Below, one piece after another: positions 1-11,156 of a stretch of DNA of 64,000 nucleotides (within the stretch, counting starts at the first letter, position 1; each line of letters opens with the position of its first letter). Position numbers and translations under genes: made by a program. Origin of the DNA: Bacillota bacterium. Its GTDB lineage: Bacteria; Bacillota; Clostridia; Peptostreptococcales; Anaerovoracaceae. Under the pieces are notes generated by a model. It had not been told where the DNA came from. It saw nothing but the letters and a program-made list of their open reading frames with translations, and did no database searches. The DNA is taken from assembly GCA_017459895.1 (NCBI GenBank), contig JAFUCA010000025.1, positions 1 to 64,000 of the forward strand, given 5' to 3'.

Positions 1-611
1 GCTGCCGGCTTCGCCTTGATGATGGCCTGTGCCAGAGCGTTGAAGTTCTCAGCCAGCTTCTCGGTTCCGAAGGACGCTTTACCAATGGGGCAGTGGATGA
101 TGTTGGTCTTGTCGAGACGATACTCGACCTTACCAGCCTTGGTCTCCTGAATCGCTTTGGCAACGTCCATGGTGACGGTGCCGGACTTCGGGTTCGGCAT
201 GAGACCCTTCGGTCCCAGGATTCTTCCCAGACGTCCTACAACGCTCATCATATCCGGGGTAGCGATAACGGCATCAAACTCGAACCAGCCTTCCTGCTGA
301 ATCTTCTGTGCCATTTCCTCTGCGCCGACATAATCCGCACCGGCTTCCTCAGCCTCCGTCGCCTTCGGTCCCTTCGCGAATACCAGCACTCTCTTGGTGT
401 TGCCGGTTCCGTTCGGGAGGACGATCGCGCCTCGGATCTGCTGATCCGCGTGTCTTCCGTCGACACCCATCTTGAAATGAGCTTCTACTGTTTCGTCGAA
501 CTTGGCCTTGGCTGTCTTGGCGACCAGATCCAGCGCCTCTTCGACTTCATACTGCTGTGCCTTGTCGTACTCCTTCAGGGAGTCCTTGTACTTCTTACCT
601 CTCTTAGGCAT
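1..611 (-). CDS. rplA: 50S ribosomal protein L1 (3' end cut by window)
   Basis: Ribosomal protein L1 forms the mobile L1 stalk of the large subunit near the E site and represses its own operon in many bacteria. About 203 codons are present, starting [11 protein letters not shown] and running to ...[13 protein letters not shown] at the window edge; the family is about 230 residues, so only the C-terminal tail is missing. The [17 protein letters not shown] region typical of L1 is visible. The start is the ATG at 611, preceded by AAAGGAATCAGAA. It is the last visible gene of rpmG-secE-nusG-rplK-rplA. Confidence 0.97.
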   Translation of the reverse strand, partial: MPKRGKKYKDSLKEYDKAQQYEVEEALDLVAKTAKAKFDETVEAHFKMGVDGRHADQQIRGAIVLPNGTGNTKRVLVFAKGPKATEAEEAGADYVGAEEMAQKIQQEGWFEFDAVIATPDMMSVVGRLGRILGPKGLMPNPKSGTVTMDVAKAIQETKAGKVEYRLDKTNIIHCPIGKASFGTEKLAENFNALAQAIIKAKPA

Positions 612-703
612 TTCTGATTCCTTTCTGTGGTATTAACGACTCCTCCTCTGCGCTTCCTCTGCGCCTTCGCGCTCACAGAAGATTCCCGGTCTCCCACTCT
701 CAT

Positions 704-1129
704 TTAGTCTTCGATAACGATTCCCATGCTCCTTGCGGTGCCCTTGATCATCTCTGTTGCCGCATCAAGATCCGCTGCGTTCAGGTCCGGCATCTTGATT
801 TTAGCGATCTCCTCAGCCTGTGCACGGCTCAGCGTAGCGACCTTGGTCTTGTTCGGTTCGCCGGAAGCTGAATCCAGACCAGCTGCCTTCTTGAGCAGAA
901 CGGCTGCCGGCGGTGTCTTCGTGATGAATGAGAAGCTGTGATCCGCGTAAACGGTGATCACGACAGGAATGATCATTCCGGGCTGGTCCTGTGTCTTCGC
1001 GTTGAACTGCTTACAGAAATCCATAATGTTCACACCGTGCTGACCCAGTGCCGGTCCTACCGGTGGTGCCGGATTGGCCTGCCCTGCCGGAATCTGCAGT
1101 TTGATGTATCCTGCGATCTTCTTAGCCAT
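704..1129 (-). CDS. rplK: 50S ribosomal protein L11
   Basis: L11 binds the GTPase-associated region of 23S rRNA and is needed for RelA activation and factor-dependent GTPase activity. The 141 residues match the usual length. The N-terminal part has the proline-rich [20 protein letters not shown] signature, and the C-terminal rRNA-binding domain ends [13 protein letters not shown]. The start at 1129 has an AAGGAGGATATT ribosome binding site. It lies between nusG and rplA, the conserved bacterial order. Confidence 0.98.
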   Translation of the reverse strand: MAKKIAGYIKLQIPAGQANPAPPVGPALGQHGVNIMDFCKQFNAKTQDQPGMIIPVVITVYADHSFSFITKTPPAAVLLKKAAGLDSASGEPNKTKVATLSRAQAEEIAKIKMPDLNAADLDAATEMIKGTARSMGIVIED

Positions 1130-1197
1130 AATATCCTCCTTTCTTCGGAAATTCTATATAGAAACGGATTTGCGCTGATGAGACCGGGGCAGGTCTC

Positions 1198-1779
1198 TCA
1201 GTCGAGCTTGTCGACCTGCGCGAAATCCAGTTCTACCGGTGTGTCACGGCCGAACATGGAGACTCTCGCCCGCAGGGTCTGCTTCTCCATGTTGACTTCT
1301 TCAACCACTCCCATAAAGTTCTCGAAGGGCCCGTTGATGACCTTCACGGTGTCACCGATCCGGATGTCCAGATCGATGTAGATCTTCTCGATGCCCATGC
1401 GGCGCACTTCTTCCAGCGTCAGAGGCACCGGATCGGATCCGTGACCGACGAACCCGGTGACTCCCTGGGTGTTTCTCACCAGGTACCAGGATTCATTGGT
1501 GACGATCATCTTCACCAGCACGTAGCCGGGAAACATCTTCTTCGTCTTGATCTTTCTCTGGCCGTCCTTCATCTCGACGATGTCTTCCGTCGGAACGATG
1601 ACTTCCAGAATCAGATCCTGCATCCCCCGGTTCTCAACGAGCTTCTCGATATTGACCTTAACCTTGTTCTCGTGACCGGAATAGGTATGGACAACGTACC
1701 ATTTGGCTTCACCGTCGCCCCGCAGACCTTCCAGTCCCTCCAGGTCCAGTTTCTTTTTTTCTTTGATTTCTTCGCTCAT
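1198..1779 (-). CDS. nusG: Transcription termination/antitermination protein NusG
   Basis: NusG binds RNA polymerase, modulates pausing and termination, and couples transcription to translation. The 193-residue protein has the NGN domain (WYVVHTYSGHENKVK, about residues 27-41), the conserved KMFPGYVLVKM segment, and a C-terminal KOW domain (IRIGDTVKVINGPFENFMG). The charged N-terminal extension of about 25 residues is longer than in E. coli but common in Clostridia. It follows secE by 35 bp in the same transcription unit. Confidence 0.97.
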   Translation of the reverse strand: MSEEIKEKKKLDLEGLEGLRGDGEAKWYVVHTYSGHENKVKVNIEKLVENRGMQDLILEVIVPTEDIVEMKDGQRKIKTKKMFPGYVLVKMIVTNESWYLVRNTQGVTGFVGHGSDPVPLTLEEVRRMGIEKIYIDLDIRIGDTVKVINGPFENFMGVVEEVNMEKQTLRARVSMFGRDTPVELDFAQVDKLD

Positions 1780-1814
1780 GTTACTGTAAACTCCCGCTCA
1801 AATACGATTCCGGT

Positions 1815-2135
1815 TTAGAAGCAGATCGCCTTGATGGCAGCCAGTACACCTGAGTCGACGCCCCAGAACACCAGCGCAAAAGCGGCGCATGTCGCGAGTA
1901 CAACTGCGGTGTACGCACCCAGTTCATTTCTCGTCGGCCATACGACCTTCTTCATTTCCAGCTTCACGCCCTTGAAGTATTCCTTCATGCGGCCTCTTTC
2001 CCGCTTCTGCTTCGGCTGGTTCTTCCGCTGGGCTGCTCTCTTCTCAGCCATCGTAACAGCACTGGTCTTGGCCTTCGGCTTCTTCTCCTTGGCACCGGTC
2101 TGATTTGATGACAGTTTATTGGAATTCTTAGCCAT
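1815..2135 (-). CDS. secE: Preprotein translocase subunit SecE
   Basis: SecE is the essential clamp subunit of the SecYEG translocon. The 106-residue protein has a long Lys-rich hydrophilic N-terminus (about 65 residues) followed by the conserved amphipathic motif KGVKLEMKKVVWPTRNEL and one transmembrane helix (TAVVLATCAAFALVFWGV). Single-helix SecE is usual for Gram-positive bacteria; the basic N-terminal extension is longer than the roughly 60-residue B. subtilis protein. It sits between rpmG and nusG. Confidence 0.95.
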   Translation of the reverse strand: MAKNSNKLSSNQTGAKEKKPKAKTSAVTMAEKRAAQRKNQPKQKRERGRMKEYFKGVKLEMKKVVWPTRNELGAYTAVVLATCAAFALVFWGVDSGVLAAIKAICF

Positions 2136-2149
2136 GCTGCTTTATCTCC

Positions 2150-2299
2150 CTACTTGGTTTCCTTGTGTGCCGTGTGCTTCCTGCAGAACGGGCAGTATTT
2201 GTTCATTTCGATACGGTCAGGATCGTTCTTCTTGTTCTTGATTGTGTTGTAATTTCTCTGCTTGCATTCGGTGCATGCCAGTGTCACCTTAACTCTCAT
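2150..2299 (-). CDS. rpmG: 50S ribosomal protein L33 (zinc-type)
   Basis: A 49-codon gene found by translating the minus strand upstream of sec[18 protein letters not shown] ... [17 protein letters not shown]. The two CxxC pairs (CTEC and CPFC) mark the zinc-binding form of L33. The length equals the family norm. The stop lies 14 bp before the secE start, and it is the first gene after the strong promoter at 2376-2404. Confidence 0.96.
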   Translation of the reverse strand: MRVKVTLACTECKQRNYNTIKNKKNDPDRIEMNKYCPFCRKHTAHKETK

Positions 2300-2375
2300 T
2301 TCTGTGTCCTCCGTTTAACCTAAAACTAAGAGCATTCCTGCTCTTGTTTCGTTTTATTCATAAAGTCGCTCAATA

Positions 2376-2404
2376 ATTATATCTTAGCCGATGTCAAGCG
2401 TCAA
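2376..2404 (-). promoter_or_regulatory. Vegetative (sigma-A type) promoter of rpmG-secE-nusG-rplK-rplA
   Basis: On the minus strand the sequence reads TTGACG (2404-2399), a 17-base spacer, then TATAAT (2381-2376). This is near-consensus. The expected start site is about 70 bases upstream of rpmG. Confidence 0.85.
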
Positions 2405-2416
2405 GGATTATTTTCG

Positions 2417-2448
2417 ATAAAAAGGGCCGCCGCAATCGGGCAGCCCTT
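2417..2448 (-). terminator. Rho-independent terminator after hppA
   Basis: The minus-strand transcript can fold AAGGGC-TG-CC / GG-CG-GCCCTT with a short loop, directly followed by a run of U. It lies 25 bp after the hppA stop and just upstream of the next promoter. Confidence 0.8.
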
Positions 2449-2472
2449 CCTTATTGATTTCTCTTCGCAGAA

Positions 2473-4512
2473 TTAGCCGATCAGGCCGCCGATCGCTACG
2501 AACAGCGGAGCGAATACGACGGATACGATGGTCATCAGCTTGATCAGGATGTTGATGGACGGACCGGAAGTATCCTTGAACGGGTCACCTACGGTGTCGC
2601 CGACAACGGTAGCCTTGTGGGTATCGGAACCCTTGCCGCCGTAATGTCCTTCTTCAACAAACTTCTTGGCATTGTCCCATGCGCCGCCGGCGTTGGCCAT
2701 CATCAGAGCCATCAGGACGCCGGATGCCAGCGCGCCGGCCAGCATGCCGCCCAGAGCCTCAGGTCCGAGAACGATGCCGATAACCAGCGGAGCGATGATC
2801 GCCATCAGGCCGGGAACGATCATTTCCTTCAGAGCTGCCTGTGTGGAGATGTCAACGCAGTGGGCATAGTCCGGCTTCACGGTTCCTGCCAGGATGCCCT
2901 CGTCGGAGCGGAACTGTCTTCTGACTTCCTCGATCATCTGGTTCGCTGCTCTGCCTACCGAGTTCATGGTGAAAGCAGAGAACATGAACGGCAGCATCGC
3001 GCCGATGAACAGGCCGATGATGACGATCGGGTTCAGCAGGCTGATAGCGGACAGACCGGTCACTGCAGAGTAAGAAGCGAACAGAGCCAGCGCTGTCAGA
3101 GCCGCGGATCCGATAGCGAATCCCTTACCGATGGCAGCAGTGGTGTTGCCGACAGCATCCAGCTTATCTGTGATCTCTCTGACTTCGTGGGGCAGCTCGG
3201 ACATCTCTGCGATACCGCCGGCATTATCGGATACCGGACCATAAGCGTCGACCGCAACGGTCATACCTGTGGTGGACAGCATGCCGACCGCCGCCAGAGC
3301 GATGCCGTACATACCCATGCCTGTGCCGACGGTCTCTGTCGCGAAGTAAGCCGCGAAGATACCGACCGCGATGCAGATGATCGGCCATACGGTGGACATC
3401 ATGCCGACGCCCAGGCCGCTGATGATCGTGGTAGCAGAACCGGTCTGGGACTGTTCCGCGATCTTCTTGACGGATTTGTAATCTCCGGAGGTGTAGATCT
3501 CAGTGATCTTACCGATGGCAACGCCCACGATCAGTCCTGCGATGATCGCAATCGAGAAAGCGAAGCTTCCCAGCATGGCCTTCGACAGAATGATGGAGCA
3601 GATAACCACGATACCGGATGCGATGTATGTTCCCATGTTCAGAGCATTGGCCGGGTTGGAGCCTTCCTTGCCTCTTACCATCAGGATACCGATGATGGAG
3701 GAAATGATGCCGATGGCCGCAATGATCAGCGGGAAGAGTGCTGCTGTAGCTTCGTCGAACAGACCGCCGGAAGCTGCTGCCGCAACTGCCGCCAGAGTGA
3801 TGGCGGAGATGATGGATCCGCAGTAGGACTCGTACAGGTCGGAACCCATACCAGCAACGTCACCGACGTTGTCACCGACGTTGTCAGCGATAACCGCCGG
3901 GTTTCTCGGGTCATCTTCCGGGATGCCGGCCTCGACCTTACCTACCAGGTCAGCGCCGACGTCAGCCGCTTTGGTGTAGATACCGCCGCCGACACGTCCG
4001 AACAGAGCCATCGAGGAAGCGCCGAATCCGAATCCGGTGACACACTGAACAACGGTCGCCAGATCCAGGCAGACAACAACGATTCCCAGACCGAACAGTC
4101 CCAGGCCGGATACCGCCAGACCCATGACCGCACCGGAACGGAAGGCGATCTTCAGTGCCTTGTTCATTCCGGAGTCCTTCGCCGCTGCCGCGGTTCTCAC
4201 ATTACCCCAGGTAGCAACGTTCATTCCGAAGAAGCCGGCCAGTACGGACAGCACCGCGCCGAACACGTACAGGATCGCTGTGGTCACGCTCTGCAGGCCG
4301 ATGCCGATGAGCAGTGCCAGAACGATGATTACGATCGCCATGATCTTGTACTCTCTCTTCAGGAACGCGAACGCGCCTTCTCTGATAAAACCGGAGATCT
4401 CCTTCATCCGGTCTGTTCCCTGATCGGACTTCTTGATCCAGCTTGCCAGGATCACTGCCACGACCAGGCCGACGACTGCCGCACATACGGCAATCAGAGC
4501 TAAAGCTTTCAT
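2473..4512 (-). CDS. hppA: Membrane-bound ion-pumping pyrophosphatase
   Basis: Couples hydrolysis of pyrophosphate to H+ and/or Na+ export across the cytoplasmic membrane. The 679-residue protein is of family length with about 15-16 hydrophobic segments. The substrate-binding motif [20 protein letters not shown] and the [20 protein letters not shown] segment are intact, as is the C-terminal [17 protein letters not shown] motif. The sequence [10 protein letters not shown] carries Ala where K+-independent enzymes carry Lys, so a K+-dependent subtype is expected. Ion specificity cannot be settled from sequence alone. It appears monocistronic, with its own terminator and a GAGGAGG ribosome binding site. 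Confidence 0.97.
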   Translation of the reverse strand: MKALALIAVCAAVVGLVVAVILASWIKKSDQGTDRMKEISGFIREGAFAFLKREYKIMAIVIIVLALLIGIGLQSVTTAILYVFGAVLSVLAGFFGMNVATWGNVRTAAAAKDSGMNKALKIAFRSGAVMGLAVSGLGLFGLGIVVVCLDLATVVQCVTGFGFGASSMALFGRVGGGIYTKAADVGADLVGKVEAGIPEDDPRNPAVIADNVGDNVGDVAGMGSDLYESYCGSIISAITLAAVAAAASGGLFDEATAALFPLIIAAIGIISSIIGILMVRGKEGSNPANALNMGTYIASGIVVICSIILSKAMLGSFAFSIAIIAGLIVGVAIGKITEIYTSGDYKSVKKIAEQSQTGSATTIISGLGVGMMSTVWPIICIAVGIFAAYFATETVGTGMGMYGIALAAVGMLSTTGMTVAVDAYGPVSDNAGGIAEMSELPHEVREITDKLDAVGNTTAAIGKGFAIGSAALTALALFASYSAVTGLSAISLLNPIVIIGLFIGAMLPFMFSAFTMNSVGRAANQMIEEVRRQFRSDEGILAGTVKPDYAHCVDISTQAALKEMIVPGLMAIIAPLVIGIVLGPEALGGMLAGALASGVLMALMMANAGGAWDNAKKFVEEGHYGGKGSDTHKATVVGDTVGDPFKDTSGPSINILIKLMTIVSVVFAPLFVAIGGLIG

Positions 4513-4611
4513 TTTGATGATACCTCCTCACGTCTACGACGGCTTCAGCAGCATTCTTCAGGATCTCTGCCCCGGCCGTCTCAACACGAATACATGATGA
4601 TTATAATATGA

Positions 4612-4641
4612 AATAATTTGTCCGGACCTGAGTCGGTCCGG
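4612..4641 (-). terminator. Probable terminator after secG
   Basis: The inverted repeat CCGGACC / GGTCCGG (4622-4628 and 4635-4641, 6-base loop) lies 25 bp downstream of secG. In the transcript it is followed by an A/U-rich but not pure-U stretch. Confidence 0.6.
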
Positions 4642-4666
4642 TTATTTCCTTCATATACCTGCCGTC

Positions 4667-4897
4667 CTACTCGATCGCAACCAGGATCAGAGACAGCACG
4701 ATGAACAGGATCGCCGTCACGGTGGAGATCTTGCTCAGGATCGCGTCGTATCCGGAGCTTCTCTTCTTACCGAACAGCTGCTCTGCGCCGCCGCCGATGG
4801 AACCGGACAGACCTGCGCTGTTACTGGACTGCAGCAGGATGCTCACGGTCAGAATAATGCTGGCGATCAGCAGAATAATTTTAAGAGCCAGACTCAT
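4667..4897 (-). CDS. secG: Preprotein translocase subunit SecG
   Basis: SecG is the small accessory subunit of SecYEG that stimulates protein translocation. The 76 residues start at the ATG at 4897 (MSLALKIILLIASII), chosen because AGAAGGAGGG lies seven bases upstream; an upstream in-frame extension lacks a ribosome binding site. Two hydrophobic helices flank the conserved loop SSNSAGLSGSIGGGAEQLFG. It is monocistronic between two minus-strand units. Confidence 0.95.
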   Translation of the reverse strand: MSLALKIILLIASIILTVSILLQSSNSAGLSGSIGGGAEQLFGKKRSSGYDAILSKISTVTAILFIVLSLILVAIE

Positions 4898-4930
4898 AGT
4901 ATCCCTCCTTCTATCTAACTGTGTCAGTTT

Positions 4931-4960
4931 ATCATACTCATTTTGAGAAATCAACAGCAA
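4931..4960 (-). promoter_or_regulatory. Candidate promoter of secG
   Basis: Minus strand: TTGCTG (4960-4955), 18-base spacer, TATGAT (4936-4931), about 33 bases before the chosen secG start. Confidence 0.5.
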
Positions 4961-5083
4961 CCGAGGGCGATTTTAAGTACAGATCGATGTTTGTATTTTC
5001 AGACTTTTCGTATAAATGAAGAGGGGTGTTTTCATGCCGGTAAATAAGAACGCGGTCGCTCGAGTTGGTAATATATTCCATTA

Positions 5084-5192
5084 TTGTACCTAATGATGAC
5101 TTCGCGTAATAACGTCTGAAGTCTGATTTAGGTACAAAAACTCTCTTCAGATTTTGTACCTAAAGTATCCGAACTCCCGTTTAGGTACAAAA
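5084..5192. repeat. Intergenic hairpin array A (core TTTTGTACCTAAA)
   Basis: Four copies of one core alternate in orientation: TTGTACCTAA at 5084-5093, TTTAGGTACAAAA at 5127-5139, TTTTGTACCTAAA at 5152-5164 and TTTAGGTACAAAA at 5180-5192. Neighbouring copies can pair into 10-13 bp stems with loops of 12-33 bases. The array occupies the 377-bp gap between the eno terminator and the secG promoter. No coding region is seen in the gap. Confidence 0.8.
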
Positions 5193-5217
5193 CCGTACAG
5201 ATCATCGTCATCGCAGG

Positions 5218-5253
5218 AAAAAAGGAGCCGCCGCATCAGTGCGGCAGCCCCTT
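5218..5253 (-). terminator. Rho-independent terminator after eno
   Basis: The minus-strand transcript forms a 14-position GC-rich stem (arms 5222-5235 and 5240-5253, two mismatches, UGAU-type loop), followed by six U. It lies 22 bp past the eno stop. Confidence 0.85.
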
Positions 5254-5274
5254 GAAAAAGCATATCTTCATTGA

Positions 5275-7340
<2,066 letters not shown>

Positions 7341-7356
7341 GTGCTAATACCTCCTG

Positions 7357-8541
7357 TTACTTTTCTTCGATGCAGGCGATGCCCGGCAGCACCTTGCCCT
7401 CCAGGAATTCCATGGAAGCGCCGCCGCCCGTGGAAACGTGGGTCATCTTATCCTTCAGTCCGAACTGCTCCACCGCCGCTGCGGAATCTCCGCCGCCGAT
7501 GACGGTGACCGCATCGCTGTCCGCCAGCGCCTGCGCCACAGCCTTCGTTCCGGTTTCGAACTTCGGATTCTCAAATACGCCCATCGGTCCGTTCCAGACG
7601 ATGGTCTTCGCCTCGGCGATCGCCGCGCGGAACAGCTCGATCGTCTTCGGTCCGATATCCATTCCCATCATGTCCGCCGGCATTTCGGCCGCATCGACGG
7701 TTTTGATTACATTATTATCTGCGAAGTCATCGGTCACCACCGCATCCACCGGCAGGAGGATCTTCACTCCGGCCGCCTCAGCCTTTGCGAGAAGTTCCTT
7801 CGACAGCTCGATGCTGTCCGCGTCCAGAATGGATGTGCCGATCTCATAGCCCTGCGCCTTGAGGAAGGTGTAGGTCATGCCGCCGCCGATGATGATGGAA
7901 TCTACCTTCTTCATCAGGTTCTCGATGACCGGGATCTTGTCCCCGACCTTGGCTCCGCCCATGATCGCCACGAAGGGACGCTCCGGAGACTCGACGGCAT
8001 CTCCCAGGAATTTGACTTCCTTCTCGATCAGAAAACCCGATACGGTCGGAAGGTATCTGGCGATACCAGCAGTGGAACTGTGATCTCTGTGGGCGGTCCC
8101 GAAGGCGTCGTTGACAAACAGCTCGCCCAGGGAAGCCAGCTCTCCGGTGAAAGGTTCTTCGCTCTTGGTCTCTTCCTTCCGGTATCTGGTGTTCTCCAGA
8201 AGCATCACCTCGCCGGGCTGCAGCGCCGCAGCAGTCTCCCGGATGTGATCGCAGACCACGGTGGGGCAGGAGCTGAACTTGACTTCCTGGCCCAGCAGCT
8301 CACTCAGACGGTCCGCCACCGGCCGCAGGGACAGCTCCGGCTTCGCCTCGCCCTTCGGCTTGCCCATATGGGACATAAGGATCACGCAGGCCTTGTTCTC
8401 CACCAGATACTGAATGGTCGGCAGCGCCGATACGATCCGGAAATCATCGGCGATCTTCCCGTCCTTCATAGGAACGTTGAAATCGCATCTGACCAGACAT
8501 TTCTTACCTGCTACATCGACATCTCTGACTGTTTTTTTCAT
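7357..8541 (-). CDS. pgk: Phosphoglycerate kinase
   Basis: Transfers phosphate from 1,3-bisphosphoglycerate to ADP. The 394-residue protein is complete, with the substrate-binding [11 protein letters not shown], the MSHMGKPKG loop, the hinge region and the nucleotide-binding [13 protein letters not shown] and [14 protein letters not shown] motifs. It is separated from gapA by 12 bp and from tpiA by 16 bp, so the four glycolytic genes are very likely co-transcribed. Confidence 0.98.
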   Translation of the reverse strand: MKKTVRDVDVAGKKCLVRCDFNVPMKDGKIADDFRIVSALPTIQYLVENKACVILMSHMGKPKGEAKPELSLRPVADRLSELLGQEVKFSSCPTVVCDHIRETAAALQPGEVMLLENTRYRKEETKSEEPFTGELASLGELFVNDAFGTAHRDHSSTAGIARYLPTVSGFLIEKEVKFLGDAVESPERPFVAIMGGAKVGDKIPVIENLMKKVDSIIIGGGMTYTFLKAQGYEIGTSILDADSIELSKELLAKAEAAGVKILLPVDAVVTDDFADNNVIKTVDAAEMPADMMGMDIGPKTIELFRAAIAEAKTIVWNGPMGVFENPKFETGTKAVAQALADSDAVTVIGGGDSAAAVEQFGLKDKMTHVSTGGGASMEFLEGKVLPGIACIEEK

Positions 8542-8553
8542 TTTATTAACTCC

Positions 8554-9573
8554 TTAGATTTCGTTGTGGTCCACCTTGTACATATGTCTGATCAGCTCCA
8601 TGACCTTCGTGGCATAGCCGTACTCGTTGTCGTAGTAAGCGATCAGCTTGAAGAACTTGTCGTTCAGCGCGATTCCCATGGAAGCATCGAAGATGGAGGT
8701 GTGGGTATCTCCGACGAAGTCGATGGTGACGCACTTGTCGGTCACGTATTCCAGGATGCCCTTGAGCTCGTGCTCGGATGCCCACTTCATGGCCGCGTTG
8801 ATCTCATCCAGCGTCGTGGACTTCTTCAGCATGACGTTCAGGTCAACGACGGAAACGTCATTGGTCGGGACACGGTAAGCGAAGCCGGTCATCTTGCCCT
8901 TCAGCGACGGGATGACCTTGGCCACTGCCTTGGCCGCGCCGGTGGTGGTCGGGATGATGCTGTTGAACGCGGAACGACCGATTCTCCAATCCTTCATGTT
9001 TCTCTTGTCGACGGTGACCTGCTTGGATGTCGCCGCGTGGATCGTCGCCATCAGGCCCTGATCGATGCCGAAGTTGTCCTCCAGAACCTTGCACAGCGGT
9101 GCCAGACAGTTGGTGGTACAGGACGCATTGGAAACGACCTTCATGTCGGAGGTGTACTTGTCCAGATTGACGCCGCAGACGAACGTCGGGGAGTCATCCT
9201 TGGCCGGCGCCGTAATGATGACGTGCTTGGCTCCCGCATCGATGTGCGGCTGCGCCTTCTCTGCGGTATTGTACGCGCCGGTACCTTCGACGATGTATTC
9301 CGCCCCGCATGCATCCCAGGGGATCATGGACGGATTCGACTCGCTGTAGACCGGAACTTCCTTGCCGTTGAGAACCAGACCGCCTTCATAGAGTCCCAGA
9401 GGTGCCGGGAATCTGCCGAATACGGAATCGTACTTGAGCATGTATTCCAGATACTCCAGGTCTGCGTTACGATAGTTGATGCCTGCGATCTCGATGTCGG
9501 GCATGTCCATCGCTGTACGGATCGCCAGACGTGAGATACGACCAAATCCACTGATTCCAACCTTAATAGCCAT
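8554..9573 (-). CDS. gapA: Glyceraldehyde-3-phosphate dehydrogenase, type I
   Basis: NAD-linked oxidation of glyceraldehyde 3-phosphate to 1,3-bisphosphoglycerate. Start MAIKVGISGFGRI is taken at 9573 because AGGAGGAATTACA directly precedes it; an upstream in-frame ATG at 9600 lacks such a site. Visible are the Rossmann glycine motif GFGRISR, the catalytic Cys in VSNASCTTNCLAPL and the C-terminal WYDNEYG-type sequence, here AYYDNEYGYATKVM. The length of 339 residues is normal. It is the first gene of the glycolytic run, immediately downstream of rpoN. Confidence 0.97.
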   Translation of the reverse strand: MAIKVGISGFGRISRLAIRTAMDMPDIEIAGINYRNADLEYLEYMLKYDSVFGRFPAPLGLYEGGLVLNGKEVPVYSESNPSMIPWDACGAEYIVEGTGAYNTAEKAQPHIDAGAKHVIITAPAKDDSPTFVCGVNLDKYTSDMKVVSNASCTTNCLAPLCKVLEDNFGIDQGLMATIHAATSKQVTVDKRNMKDWRIGRSAFNSIIPTTTGAAKAVAKVIPSLKGKMTGFAYRVPTNDVSVVDLNVMLKKSTTLDEINAAMKWASEHELKGILEYVTDKCVTIDFVGDTHTSIFDASMGIALNDKFFKLIAYYDNEYGYATKVMELIRHMYKVDHNEI

Positions 9574-9638
9574 TGTAATTCCTCCTGCGTTAAAACACAC
9601 TATAGTACCTTATATACCGATCCGCCCGCGGGGCAGAA

Positions 9639-11066
9639 TCAATATCTCTTTCTTCGGGATGAGGAGGGTATGTTCATCTCATCCCTGTATTTGGCAACCG
9701 TCCGGCGGGATATTTCGAATCCCTTGGCGGACAGCTTCCCGACGATCGCCTGATCGCTGAAGGGCTTCTTCGGATCCTCGCTGCCCACGATCTCCCGGAT
9801 AAACTCCTTGACACTGCTCGAAGAAACGCCCTCTCCGGATTCCGCTTTCACTCCTGCGGAGAAGAAATGCCGCAGCTCGAAGATCCCGTAGGAGCATTGC
9901 AGATATTTGCCGTTGATCGACCGGGATACGGTGGACTCATGGATCCCCACGTCCTCCGCGATATCCCGCAGGGTCAGTGTCTTCATATACTTACTGCCGC
10001 GCTCGAAGAAATCCTGCTGATGCCGGACGATGGCCTCCGTTACATTATATATGGTCTGCTTTCGCTGATCGATGCTCCGGATCAGCCAGAGCGCCGAATT
10101 GACCCGCTCCGACAGATAGTTCGAAAGCTGGTCGTCATCCTTGGCCTGGTGCAGAAGCTTCCGGTAATAGGAGCTGACCTTCAGCTGGGGCGTATTATTG
10201 TTGTTGACCGTGATCGAAAACCCGCTCTCGGTCTTCTCTATGATGACATCCGGAATGATGTACTTGGTCTCTTCTCCCCCTGCGAACTGGCGGCCCGGCT
10301 TCGGTTCCAGCGTGCGGATCACATCCACCATCTGCTGGACCTCCTCCGTGGATGCTCCCACTTTCCTGGCGATCACACTGAGGCGGTTGTCCGCCAGGTC
10401 CTCCAGATGCTCCGTCACCAGCGTGCGGAACGCGTCCGTCGCAAGTCCCAGCGCCTCCAGCTGAATCAGGAGACACTCCCGGAGATCCCGTGCTCCCACG
10501 CCCGCCGGATCCATCCCCTGAATCAGACGCAGCGCGTCCTCCACCTGTGAATGCTCCGCCTGCAGCGTTTCGGCGATCTCCTCCACCGTAACGGTCAGAT
10601 ATCCGTTCTCGTCCAGTGACTCAATGATGTATCGTCCGATCCGTTCCTCCGTCTCGCAGCGAGCCGTCAGCTGCAGCTGAAACATCAGATGCTCCGGAAG
10701 CGTCAGATCGCTGTCGACGTACCGCTCATAAAAATCCGCGCTGTCATCCTGCCGCTCGATCCACTGCCGATCCCACTGACCGTCCCGGCCCTCTTCGTAG
10801 CTGCCGCGGATGTACTCCTCCCAGTCCTGGGATTCGTTCCGGGACGAAGCCGGCTCCTGTGTCCCGTCCTCCTCATGCAAAGGCTGGTCCGTCTGCGGTT
10901 CGGCTTCCTGCTCGAGAACCGGATTCGTCAGGATCTGATCCTGAACATACGATTCCAGTTCCTGTATGTTAAACTGCAGGATCTTGATCGCCTGAATCAG
11001 CTCCGGCGTCATCACCAGCTTTTGGGTCTGTTCGATTGTCAGATCGTATCCCAGCTTCATGCTCAT
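9639..11066 (-). CDS. rpoN: RNA polymerase sigma-54 factor RpoN
   Basis: Alternative sigma factor that recognises -24/-12 promoters and needs an AAA+ activator. Region I starts KLGYDLTIEQTQKLVMTPELIQAIKILQ; the core-binding domain and the helix-turn-helix (IAEDVGIHESTVSRSINGKYLQ) follow, and the RpoN box appears as ISRRTVAKYRDEMNIPSSSRRKR. About 475 residues, full length. ATG at 11066 is preferred, with GAGGTG upstream; GTG at 11075 or ATG at 11060 are alternatives. It sits where many Firmicutes place the gapA regulator cggR. CAAAGGCTGG occurs at 10878-10887. Confidence 0.96.
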   Translation of the reverse strand: MSMKLGYDLTIEQTQKLVMTPELIQAIKILQFNIQELESYVQDQILTNPVLEQEAEPQTDQPLHEEDGTQEPASSRNESQDWEEYIRGSYEEGRDGQWDRQWIERQDDSADFYERYVDSDLTLPEHLMFQLQLTARCETEERIGRYIIESLDENGYLTVTVEEIAETLQAEHSQVEDALRLIQGMDPAGVGARDLRECLLIQLEALGLATDAFRTLVTEHLEDLADNRLSVIARKVGASTEEVQQMVDVIRTLEPKPGRQFAGGEETKYIIPDVIIEKTESGFSITVNNNNTPQLKVSSYYRKLLHQAKDDDQLSNYLSERVNSALWLIRSIDQRKQTIYNVTEAIVRHQQDFFERGSKYMKTLTLRDIAEDVGIHESTVSRSINGKYLQCSYGIFELRHFFSAGVKAESGEGVSSSSVKEFIREIVGSEDPKKPFSDQAIVGKLSAKGFEISRRTVAKYRDEMNIPSSSRRKRY

Positions 11067-11103
11067 GGACAGCACACCTCGAACCTAGCAATATCTCACG
11101 TTA

Positions 11104-11112
11104 AGTATACCA
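11104..11112 (-). promoter_or_regulatory. Extended -10 promoter candidate for rpoN
   Basis: Minus strand reads TGTGGTATACT with no convincing -35. The same TGTGGTATAMT word precedes rdgB (15018) and the gene starting at 36292. Confidence 0.5.
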
Positions 11113-11140
11113 CAAACCTCTGGGTTTGGGCAGAGGTTTG
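11113..11140. repeat. 10-bp inverted repeat between trmL and rpoN
   Basis: CAAACCTCTG (11113-11122) and CAGAGGTTTG (11131-11140) form a perfect 10-bp stem with an 8-base loop, 17 bp after the trmL stop. It lacks a clear U-tract and abuts the rpoN extended -10, so it may be a weak terminator for trmL, an operator, or both. Confidence 0.55.
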
Positions 11141-11156
11141 GGCGCTAAAGCAAGAA

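Noticed and set aside
121..150. Further decamer copies such as CCAGCCTTGG near 133, CCAGCCTTCC near 5671 and the CCAGCTTTTG forms near 11015, 14343 and 25347
   Set aside because: They differ at one or two inner bases and occur at a rate that chance and codon use could give, so they were not counted as copies of the enriched motif.
2617..4503. Long open frame on the plus strand opposite hppA (628 codons); similar ones opposite pgk/gapA (7438-9534), the FHA-ABC gene (21355-23397) and mutL (57407-59209)
   Set aside because: They mirror conserved genes on the other strand, have no family motifs and have Arg/His/Gln/Asp-rich composition expected from reading high-GC codons backwards.
9574..9638. 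Sigma-54 -24/-12 promoter upstream of gapA
   Set aside because: No TGGCAC-N5-TTGC-like sequence is present in the gap.
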